Part shown: in pieces, positions 5,963 to 11,715 of the stretch
Position numbering within the stretch: the stretch's first letter is position 1
Layout: the number at the start of each line of letters is the position of its first letter
From: DAMCAP01 sp964369265
GTDB taxonomy: Bacteria > Bacillota > Clostridia > Oscillospirales > Ruminococcaceae
Direction of reading: 5' to 3'
Assembly (NCBI GenBank): GCA_964369265.1
Contig: CAYJEV010000055.1
Coordinates: forward strand, 1-11,715
Length of the DNA stretch: 11,715 nucleotides
The notes under the pieces: model-generated
Database searches by the model: none
Told to the model about the DNA's origin: nothing
Seen by the model: the letters and a program-made list of their open reading frames with translations, nothing else
Position numbers and translations under genes: made by a program

Positions 5963-6742
5963 ATGATAATTGATCACAATAGCCCTGTACCTCTATACTA
6001 CCAACTGCGTGAGTATTTTCGTCAGGAAATTTTATCTGAAAAACTAAAGTTTGGAGATGAGCTGCCTTCTGAAAGTCAGCTTTGCTCTCAATACGATCTT
6101 AGCCGTATAACTGTCAAGCAAGCTTATGATGGCTTGGTTGCTGATGGGCTTATTGTTAGAAAGCGTGGCAAAGGCAGCTTTGTAAACTACAAAAGCATTG
6201 GTTACACACTTCTAAACACACCTAACCTTTACATTCAGCTTGATACTGAAACAATCGTGCAAAAGGCGAGCGTTATTTCTGCTGAATATAAAAAATGCAA
6301 CAATGTTGTTGCCTCTGCTTTAGGGATTAAAGAGGGAACTGAAGTTTGCTATTTTAAAAGGGTTCGTTATATTGATGACAGCCCAACTATCATTCAAACT
6401 GTGTATATAGCGCCTGGATATGAAAAAGACATTCTTTCCGAAGATCTAACTGCTATATCCTTCCATGAATATATAAACCAGCATAACAATATTGTTATGG
6501 ATGTGTTTAATATTGATGTGTTTGCTATTATACTAGATAATTTCGAAAAAGAGCTGCTTGAAATTAAATGCAGTTCTCCTCAAAGCGGCTTCTTCTTCAA
6601 CACTGTTTACTATGCAAATAAAACTCCCATCATCTATAATGAGAGGATTTTTAGAGGTGACCAAATTAAATTAGCCCTTGATTTCCAAGTTACAAACGAA
6701 GGAATGAATATCAAAAACTTCTCTGTAACTAACAACAACTAA
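5963..6742 (+). CDS. GntR-family transcriptional regulator, HutC/UTRA subfamily
   Basis: A 259-aa DNA-binding regulator. Residues 7-74 form the GntR winged helix-turn-helix (PLYYQLREYFRQEIL, GDELPSESQLCSQYDLSRIT, VKQAYDGLVADGLI, RKRGKGSFV). Residues about 90-240 form a UTRA effector domain (ASALGIKEGTEVCYFKRVR, TIIQTVYIAPGYE, ending TPIIYNERIFRGDQ). UTRA domains sense small metabolites, so the ligand may be the reductase substrate or a derivative; that is inference. The ATG at 5963 has GGAG seven bases upstream. The gene is divergent from the reductase operon and ends in a strong terminator (6759-6795), so it is a single-gene unit. Confidence 0.94.
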   Translation: MIIDHNSPVPLYYQLREYFRQEILSEKLKFGDELPSESQLCSQYDLSRITVKQAYDGLVADGLIVRKRGKGSFVNYKSIGYTLLNTPNLYIQLDTETIVQKASVISAEYKKCNNVVASALGIKEGTEVCYFKRVRYIDDSPTIIQTVYIAPGYEKDILSEDLTAISFHEYINQHNNIVMDVFNIDVFAIILDNFEKELLEIKCSSPQSGFFFNTVYYANKTPIIYNERIFRGDQIKLALDFQVTNEGMNIKNFSVTNNN

Positions 6743-6758
6743 CTCATATAACGCAAAA

Positions 6759-6795
6759 GGCTGTGACGATTTTTCATTCGTCACAGCCCATTTTT
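6759..6795 (+). terminator. Intrinsic terminator of the gntR-type gene
   Basis: GGCTGTGACGA (6759-6769) pairs perfectly with TCGTCACAGCC (6778-6788) around an 8-nt loop. It is preceded by AAAA and followed by CATTTTTAT. This is an 11-bp stem with a U-tract, 16 bases past the stop codon. Confidence 0.92.
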
Positions 6796-7212
6796 ATCTG
6801 TTATCACAAAACTAAAATATATGTCAATCGTTCCTTGTGGCTGACTTGTGTGCGACGGTGCGTCGAGCGCCTCACCCTACCATTATGGGGCATCAATTTT
6901 TGGTGGGTTATTTATGGTCACACAAAACTATAAATACCATTACAAATTGTAGCGGCGACTAGCAGTCGCCATTTATTTTTGTGCTATCATCTAGTTTTAT
7001 TGCCATCAAGGCCCCGCTTTCGCTTACTTGATGGGGGGTACTGATAGTGTGTTCCTCTGTTTAAGGTATATTTAAGCTTTCACCCTATCGTCATACCAGC
7101 TTTGCTTGTAAATGGCTAGTTTTAGTGCTTGACTTATTTTGTAGGTGAAAGCTGTTTAGTTTTTTTAAGTGTTTCGCTTTCTGCGGAAAGCGCCAAAGGG
7201 GCAGCCCTTTGA
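6796..7212. repeat. Non-coding region full of palindromes
   Basis: About 420 bp with no convincing ORF but many hairpins. They are GGCGACT-AGC-AGTCGCC (6954-6970); CCATCAAG/CTTGATGG (7003-7010 and 7027-7034, enclosing GCCCC); AGCTTTCACC/GGTGAAAGCT (7075-7084 and 7144-7153, 59 bases apart); CGCTTTC-TGCG-GAAAGCG (7175-7192); and CAAAGGG-GCAG-CCCTTTG (7194-7211), which abuts repeat copy 2. CTAGTTTTA occurs twice (near 6992 and 7117). It may be a cluster of intergenic repeats, a decayed mobile element or an unrecognised structured RNA; I matched it to no known family. Confidence 0.6.
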
Positions 7213-7298
7213 TGCTGAAATTTTTTGAAAAAATTTAGCAAAACTTTTACCCTACCTGACGGAACACTGCAACCTTTGTGCGAAACCCCTTAGTCATT
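7213..7298. repeat. 86-nt intergenic repeat, copy 2
   Basis: Direct copy of positions 1-86, same orientation. The hairpin at 7213-7240 has arms ending TGCT and AGCA and a single bulged G. The conserved tail carries CTACCTGACGGAACA and AACCCCTTAG. It begins 28 bases beyond the thiN stop in the direction of transcription, mirroring copy 1 beyond msrAB. Confidence 0.85.
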
Positions 7299-7326
7299 CA
7301 CCTTTAATCATTAGCCAAAGAAAATC

Positions 7327-7950
7327 TTAATGCCTTTCCTCCATTGGAGAAAGCATTATCATTAGCATTCCAGATTTAACACTAACCTCAGCCTGCTCCT
7401 CAAGAATAAAATTGCTAACTCCTATCGGAAAACTAGAGCTTATAGTCGCATTATTTAAAGGATATGATGCCCCTTTAATAGTAACGCCCTCTGATATATC
7501 GCTAACCGAAAACACAGATAATGAGTGCGTGTCGCTTCTATCTATATGTACTAAGCTATCTTTTATTAACATGCACCATTCATTAGCTCCATGCATGCTA
7601 ACAGAAAAGCCCTGCGAAGATATATAAGCCATAGACTGAAAGTTGGCGTATAGTTGATCAGTTCTGTTGCCACCAAATCCAGATAATAAAACAAAATTTT
7701 TGTATCCTCTGTTTATTCCCTCTTTAATGGCTAGCATGCAATCTGTGTCATCTTTTCTTGATGGATGAAATATTTTGCTAACCTCAACCTTTGAAACTAA
7801 AGAATCCATATCACCAATAATCAAATCAACTGAAATATTAAGCGACAAAGCCCTGTCATACCCACTATCACAAGCAATTACAAAATCATCTTCGCTTTTA
7901 GTATAGCCAAAACAGCCAGCATCTCCTCCAAGCACTATTACACAAGCCAC
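7327..7950 (-). CDS. thiN: Thiamine pyrophosphokinase
   Basis: Transfers pyrophosphate from ATP to thiamine to make thiamine diphosphate, in the cytosol. The 207-aa product has the family order of motifs: VIACDSGYDRA (24-34), LIIGDMDS (43-50), SRKDDTDCMLAI (64-75, acidic metal/ATP region) and GFGGNRTDQLYAN (91-103, equivalent to the family GGRxDH-like segment, with Gln where His is usual). The C-terminal third is the beta-rich thiamine-binding domain. The start is GTG at 7950, sharing its first base with the rsgA stop (TAGTG), so translation is probably coupled. It is last in the prkC-rsgA-thiN transcript. No thiamine riboswitch precedes it. Confidence 0.92.
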   Translation of the reverse strand: MACVIVLGGDAGCFGYTKSEDDFVIACDSGYDRALSLNISVDLIIGDMDSLVSKVEVSKIFHPSRKDDTDCMLAIKEGINRGYKNFVLLSGFGGNRTDQLYANFQSMAYISSQGFSVSMHGANEWCMLIKDSLVHIDRSDTHSLSVFSVSDISEGVTIKGASYPLNNATISSSFPIGVSNFILEEQAEVSVKSGMLMIMLSPMEERH

Positions 7951-8852
7951 TACTTATCAACCTTTCTATTAACTTCCCATTCCTTTATCTGCTTTGCTTC
8001 CTCATACATTATCACATAGCTATCAAACCTTGTTTTAGGGATAATTCCCTCCTCAACAGCCTTAATAACCTTGCAGCCCTTTTCTTTTGTGTGAGAGCAG
8101 CCTGTGAACTGGCATAAGCCTAAGTATGGTTGAAACTCAGGGAAACAGTCCTCTAGCTCATCTTTGAATATAACCTCAAGCATTACAGTTTCTAGGGAGG
8201 AAAAACCAGGTGTGTCGGCGATTAAAGCCTCGCCTATCTTAAATATCTCTGTGGTTCTTGTGGTGTGCCTTCCTCGCCCAAGCTTCTTACTAACCTCGCC
8301 TGTTTGGAGGTTAAGTTCTGGTGCTAGTTCATTCAATAATGTCGATTTGCCAACACCAGTATTACCACTAAACACACAAAGCTTTCCAGCCATTAAGTCC
8401 AATAACCCCTCTGGAGGAGAACCTATCTCGCTAGTCATAACAACAAAACCAGACTTTCTGTATATCTCTGAAATTTTTGAAGGGTCTTCTAAATCAGTCT
8501 TTGTAAACACAATGATAGGCTCTATCCCCTTTTTAATAGCAACAGCCAAAAGCTTGTCAATTAGAGGAAGATTGGGAAGAGGGGCTGTCATGGAGATAAC
8601 CATAACCAGAAGGTCGATATTAGCAACAGGCGGACGTATTAGATAGTTCCTCCTGTCAACCACCTCTGAGAGCCTTCCAACGCCCTCAGAAGTCATTTCA
8701 ACATTAACATTATCCCCAACCATAGGGGAGTTATTTTTATCTTTTCTAAATATGCCTCTCGCCCTAGTTTCAACAACCTCTCCATCTTCGAGAGTCACAT
8801 AATAAAATCCGCCGCTAAGCCTTGTTACCAATCCTTTTTTATACAAAGGCAC
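7950..8852 (-). CDS. rsgA: Ribosome small-subunit-dependent GTPase A
   Basis: Circularly permuted GTPase that checks late assembly of the 30S ribosomal subunit (YjeQ/CpgA). The 300-aa product has an N-terminal OB fold (1-68). The GTPase motifs come in permuted order: TKTD (G4, 117-120), then GNTGVGKST (G1, 163-171), GRGRHTTRT (switch region, 192-200) and DTPG (G3, 213-216). The C-terminal zinc knuckle uses Cys247, Cys252, His254 and Cys260. Length and layout are standard. The start is GTG at 8852, with GGAGG nine bases upstream; the gene overlaps the end of prkC by 14 bases and thiN by one base. Confidence 0.96.
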   Translation of the reverse strand: MPLYKKGLVTRLSGGFYYVTLEDGEVVETRARGIFRKDKNNSPMVGDNVNVEMTSEGVGRLSEVVDRRNYLIRPPVANIDLLVMVISMTAPLPNLPLIDKLLAVAIKKGIEPIIVFTKTDLEDPSKISEIYRKSGFVVMTSEIGSPPEGLLDLMAGKLCVFSGNTGVGKSTLLNELAPELNLQTGEVSKKLGRGRHTTRTTEIFKIGEALIADTPGFSSLETVMLEVIFKDELEDCFPEFQPYLGLCQFTGCSHTKEKGCKVIKAVEEGIIPKTRFDSYVIMYEEAKQIKEWEVNRKVDK

Positions 8853-10794
8853 TGCTGTTATCCTCCGTTAATCTAGATGTACCAGCTAGATAGTTAACCT
8901 CATAAATCTGATACAGCTTGCTGTCTATAAGCACATAAATCTGCTCTATCCCTGTCGACTCAACAGATGGCGACCAAAATCCTATCTCTGATGGCACAAA
9001 GGTTTCTGCGTGAATTATTGCCCCATCTCTCATTAGCGAAACATTGCTCATGATGTTAACTGTCGCAGGCATTGGCACATTGATTGTCACAGAAACAGTT
9101 TCAGGAGCTTCACCAGCAACATTGATGTTTATATAGCTTCCTGTCGCAGCTTGTGTGTTTGGTGCTGGGTCTTGAGCTATTATAGTGCCATCTTCATCTC
9201 TGTCAGACTCAACATAAGTCACACCGCCAATATTAAGCCCCATAATATCAAGCAAAGCTATAGCCTCTTCTTTTGTCATATTGTTAAGATCAGGCACTTC
9301 AACAAAGGCGTTTTCAGGTCCTAAGCTAACAACAACATGCACTTCGCTTCCAGCAAGAACCTCACTTCCAACACCAGGCTCTGCTGAAATAATTCCTCCA
9401 ATTGGTATATCATCATGGAAAATAGTAGATTTAGAGTATGAAAGATCATTATCTACAAGCATTCTATAACCTTGTGTTTCCTCAAGCCCAATAATATCAG
9501 GCACAGCAACCATCTTCTGCCCTAAAGATACATTAACCTTAATTCTTGAACCAACCTTAACATCAATTCCAGAATGAGGAGATTGCTCATATATAACGCC
9601 TTCTCCATAAATAGCATTATATTCGCTTTCCTCAACTACAATATCAAAATCTGAATACGCATTATCGTCCTTAATATCATCATAAGTCATCCCGATCATG
9701 TTAGGAACTTCAACATTCGCAACTGGCTCAAATGGATTATAAGTGTATAGCATAAATCCTATAAAAATAATAGTCATAACAACAAAAGCGCCAGTTATGC
9801 CTGTTAATATAGGGATAATGGAAGTCGACTTCTTTTTCTCTTCAGAAGTCTTCTCATTGCCCTTAGATTTATCTTTCTTTCGTATTGGCATTTCTTCCTC
9901 CTCATCGTCCTCAACTATCTCAATAGTCTTATTTACCGATCTTACCATATAACCAAACTTTGCAGATGGGTTTTCCATTATTTTTTTAATATCGTTTTCC
10001 ATCTCTTGCGCATCTTGGTATCTCTCGGCTGGTCTTTTGGACATAGCCTTTAATATAATCTCCTCAAGTCCCTTTGGTATTTGAGGATTTATTGCAGTTG
10101 GAGCAACTGGAGCTTCATTGACATGCTTTAATGCAACAGAAACAGCGCTATCGCCAATAAAAGGCAGCCTGCCTGTACACATCTCATACATCATAACGCC
10201 AATAGAATATAAATCTCCTCTAGCATCGCTAGGCTCTCCCTTCGCTTGTTCAGGTGATACATAGCCAACAGTGCCAATTGCTTTATCGCTTATAGTTCTA
10301 TTTTCGCTTTGAGCAAGCCTTGCAATGCCAAAATCGCTTATTTTTAAAACGCCTTGCTCTGTCATTAACACATTTTGAGGCTTGAGATCCCTATGCACAA
10401 CACCCTTTGAATGTGCGTGTGACATAGCCGAAAGAATCTGCTTTGTAAAATAACAAACTTCTTGGAAGTTAAGGCTCTTTTTATTTTCGATATAATCTTT
10501 AAGAGTTATCCCATTAACATATTCCATAACTATGCATTTAATTTCTGAAGAAAAGCATAAATCATAAACTTTTATAATTCCAGAATGCGAAAGCAACGCA
10601 ATCGCCTTTGACTCATTCTTAAAACGGCGCACAAGCTCCTCATTATCAGCAAAATCTTGCTTTAATATTTTAACAGCAACAGTTTGTCCATTTATCTTAT
10701 CTTTAGCAAGATAGACATTAGCCATTCCGCCCTTGCCTATCATCTCTCCCAGCAAATAACGGCTTTCTATTACCTTACCTGAATAATTGCTCAT
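8839..10794 (-). CDS. prkC: PASTA-domain eukaryotic-type Ser/Thr protein kinase PrkC
   Basis: Membrane kinase sensing muropeptides or lipid II outside and phosphorylating cell-division, envelope and translation proteins inside. Numbered from ATG 10794 (651 aa): Gly-loop GKGGMANVY (20-28), catalytic Lys42 (AVK), HRDLKPQN (134-141, Asp136), DFGIAR (154-159), GTVGYVSPEQ (174-183); an acidic then lysine-rich linker (about 294-324); one transmembrane helix (about 326-350); three PASTA repeats (about 357-425, 427-492, 496-561) opening with VPNMIG, VPDIIG and VPDLNN; and a C-terminal beta-rich tail (about 562-651) like that of some clostridial PrkC. An in-frame ATG at 10836 is rejected: it lies at the predicted transcription start and has no Shine-Dalgarno. 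The chosen ATG has AAAGGA 12 bases upstream, a long spacing, so the exact start is less sure than the identity. The phosphatase gene prpC precedes it. Confidence 0.93.
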   Translation of the reverse strand: MSNYSGKVIESRYLLGEMIGKGGMANVYLAKDKINGQTVAVKILKQDFADNEELVRRFKNESKAIALLSHSGIIKVYDLCFSSEIKCIVMEYVNGITLKDYIENKKSLNFQEVCYFTKQILSAMSHAHSKGVVHRDLKPQNVLMTEQGVLKISDFGIARLAQSENRTISDKAIGTVGYVSPEQAKGEPSDARGDLYSIGVMMYEMCTGRLPFIGDSAVSVALKHVNEAPVAPTAINPQIPKGLEEIILKAMSKRPAERYQDAQEMENDIKKIMENPSAKFGYMVRSVNKTIEIVEDDEEEEMPIRKKDKSKGNEKTSEEKKKSTSIIPILTGITGAFVVMTIIFIGFMLYTYNPFEPVANVEVPNMIGMTYDDIKDDNAYSDFDIVVEESEYNAIYGEGVIYEQSPHSGIDVKVGSRIKVNVSLGQKMVAVPDIIGLEETQGYRMLVDNDLSYSKSTIFHDDIPIGGIISAEPGVGSEVLAGSEVHVVVSLGPENAFVEVPDLNNMTKEEAIALLDIMGLNIGGVTYVESDRDEDGTIIAQDPAPNTQAATGSYININVAGEAPETVSVTINVPMPATVNIMSNVSLMRDGAIIHAETFVPSEIGFWSPSVESTGIEQIYVLIDSKLYQIYEVNYLAGTSRLTEDNSSAFV

Positions 10795-10844
10795 ATATAT
10801 GACTATTCCTTTCTCTGAAAAGCACAATAGAATCATAAAATTAG

Positions 10845-10874
10845 TCTATATGTGCCATGTTTTTCGCTTGTCAA
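10845..10874 (-). promoter_or_regulatory. Promoter for prkC-rsgA-thiN
   Basis: On the minus strand TTGACA (10874-10869) is followed after 18 bases by TATAGA (10850-10845). Transcription would start near 10838, leaving a leader of about 44 nt before ATG 10794. It sits in the 139-bp gap after prpC, so the kinase group can be expressed apart from the phosphatase. Confidence 0.65.
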
Positions 10875-10912
10875 GCTCACCTGACGAGGAAAACAGCTTT
10901 ATAAATAAATGT

Positions 10913-10932
10913 GTTTGAAATTCATTTCAAAC
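10913..10932. terminator. Palindrome right after prpC, possible attenuator
   Basis: GTTTGAAAT (10913-10921) and ATTTCAAAC (10924-10932) are exact reverse complements around two bases, starting one base past the prpC stop. The minus-strand tail (ACATTTATTTATAAA) is AT-rich but not a clean U-tract, so termination would be partial at best. Confidence 0.45.
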
Positions 10933-10933
10933 T

Positions 10934-11668
10934 CTACCTTCCCTCATACCTCATTAAAATGGCAGTTATATTATCGCCACCGCCCCCTAAAAGAGCCTTT
11001 TCTATTATAATTCCAGTATCTTTTTTAACAACGGCCTCTGCAACGACTCCAGCCATAGCCGATGGCTTTATATAGTCATTAACCCCATCACTACAAACAA
11101 GCAACCAGTCCCCTTGCTCCAAAGAAACATATTCAAACTCTATATTTGGCAGCTCTTTAGCAGATATGCTGTTTGTTATGTAGTTTCTTTTTGGATGTGT
11201 GAATGCTTCATCCCTTGTTATAATGCCATCGTCAATTAGCTCCTCAACATATGAATGATCTTTTGTTATCCTTGTTAGTGTTTCTCCTCTTAAAAGATAA
11301 ACTCTGCTATCCCCAGCCCAAAAAACAATAGCCTCATCATTGTTTATAACTGCGCCAGCAACTGTACTGCTCATGCTTTCATGCTCGTTATTTTCTTTAA
11401 TAGCAGAAAGAATATTCATATATCCCTTTGACATACCAACTTTTATAATCTCGCTAATTATATTTGAGGACATGCTAGTTCCCTCAGCAGATTTCAAGCT
11501 ATTTTCAAGAGCCTCGCAAACAAGTTTACTTGCTATCTCGCCCCCTCTATAGCCTCCAACTCCATCGCAAACTATACCAAAAGAAATGTTTTTTCCATCA
11601 AAAATACAGTAGTTATCCTCGTTATTATCTCGCTTTTTTCCGACATCTGTCGAGCCTAACACTAACAT
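10934..11668 (-). CDS. prpC: PP2C-family Ser/Thr protein phosphatase PrpC
   Basis: Metal-dependent phosphatase that reverses PrkC phosphorylation, cytosolic. The 244-aa product carries the PP2C motifs in order: KKRDNNEDNY (11-20, metal-binding Asp/Glu), VCDGVGGYRGGE (33-44), FWAGDSRVYLLRG (116-128), TKDHSYVEELI (134-144), NYITNSI (163-169), LLVCSDGVNDYI (189-200) and GGGDNITAILMRYEG (229-243). Length is typical of the bacterial stand-alone form. The ATG at 11668 follows GGAG by eight bases, inside the structured leader shared with the transporter gene. In many Bacillota the gene before prpC is rlmN, which would lie outside the window. Confidence 0.96.
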   Translation of the reverse strand: MLVLGSTDVGKKRDNNEDNYCIFDGKNISFGIVCDGVGGYRGGEIASKLVCEALENSLKSAEGTSMSSNIISEIIKVGMSKGYMNILSAIKENNEHESMSSTVAGAVINNDEAIVFWAGDSRVYLLRGETLTRITKDHSYVEELIDDGIITRDEAFTHPKRNYITNSISAKELPNIEFEYVSLEQGDWLLVCSDGVNDYIKPSAMAGVVAEAVVKKDTGIIIEKALLGGGGDNITAILMRYEGR

Positions 11669-11670
11669 AT

Positions 11671-11701
11671 TTAATGCTCCATTCTGCCACTCAGCATGGC
11701 A
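11671..11701 (-). promoter_or_regulatory. Structured leader containing the Shine-Dalgarno, copy B (before prpC)
   Basis: Nearly identical to 2856-2887. On the minus strand TGCCA pairs with TGGCA; relative to copy A the closing pair changes from G-C to A-T together with a one-base deletion, so the stem is kept. The loop TGCTGAG and the downstream GGAGCATTAA are unchanged. It ends two bases before the prpC ATG. Function unknown. Confidence 0.6.
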
Positions 11702-11715
11702 ATTTTTTAAAGTTT

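Noticed and set aside
6796..7212. CRISPR array
   Set aside because: The repeats are different palindromes at irregular spacing, with no recurring repeat-spacer unit.
7951..8000. Thiamine pyrophosphate riboswitch before thiN
   Set aside because: thiN starts inside the rsgA stop codon, leaving no leader, and no CUGAGA-type TPP motif was seen near it.
8164..8646. 160-codon plus-strand frame opposite rsgA
   Set aside because: Shadow of rsgA; the minus frame has all GTPase motifs.
10795..10836. Longer N-terminus for PrkC
   Set aside because: The upstream ATG lies at the predicted transcription start and lacks a Shine-Dalgarno.

Overview
The window looks like chromosomal DNA from a low-GC, Gram-positive anaerobe of the Clostridia. 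Three things point there: a selenoprotein of the glycine/sarcosine/betaine reductase family (Stickland-type fermentation), a prpC-prkC-rsgA-thiN cell-envelope/ribosome operon typical of Bacillota, and AGGAGG-type ribosome binding sites with TTGACA/TATAAT promoters. No tRNA, rRNA, CRISPR array, transposase or phage gene was seen.

Left part (1-2855, minus strand): a membrane-anchored MsrA-MsrB fusion, then a DASS/SLC13-type anion transporter ending in a bidirectional-looking terminator. Middle (3038-6742): two minus-strand genes encode a complete substrate-specific component B of a selenium-dependent reductase: a GrdE/GrdG/GrdI-type pyruvoyl proprotein and a GrdB/GrdF/GrdH-type selenoprotein. 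The selenoprotein is read through an in-frame UGA (3275-3277) with a good bacterial SECIS hairpin just after it; plain ORF calling splits it into a 347-codon and a 69-codon piece. A divergent GntR/UTRA regulator faces this pair across a 383-bp AT-rich control region. That region holds a consensus promoter for the reductase genes and a perfect 10-bp inverted repeat, one arm of which shares 8 bp with the regulator's own promoter.

Right part (7327-11668, minus strand): prpC (PP2C phosphatase), prkC (PASTA Ser/Thr kinase), rsgA and thiN. The last three overlap end to end and have their own promoter upstream of prkC. The rpe gene that sits between rsgA and thiN in Bacillus subtilis is absent.

Most novel-looking: (i) the component B / DASS transporter / UTRA regulator module, which lacks grdA, grdC and grdD and probably reduces something other than glycine with the help of components encoded elsewhere; (ii) its UxxSxxC motif where the family usually has UxxCxxC; (iii) a near-identical 31-32-nt leader, able to fold as a hairpin or pseudoknot over the Shine-Dalgarno, placed just before two unrelated genes (the transporter and prpC); (iv) an 86-nt direct repeat downstream of msrAB and of thiN, so the two copies bracket the whole msrAB-reductase-regulator block; (v) two intergenic regions packed with palindromes.
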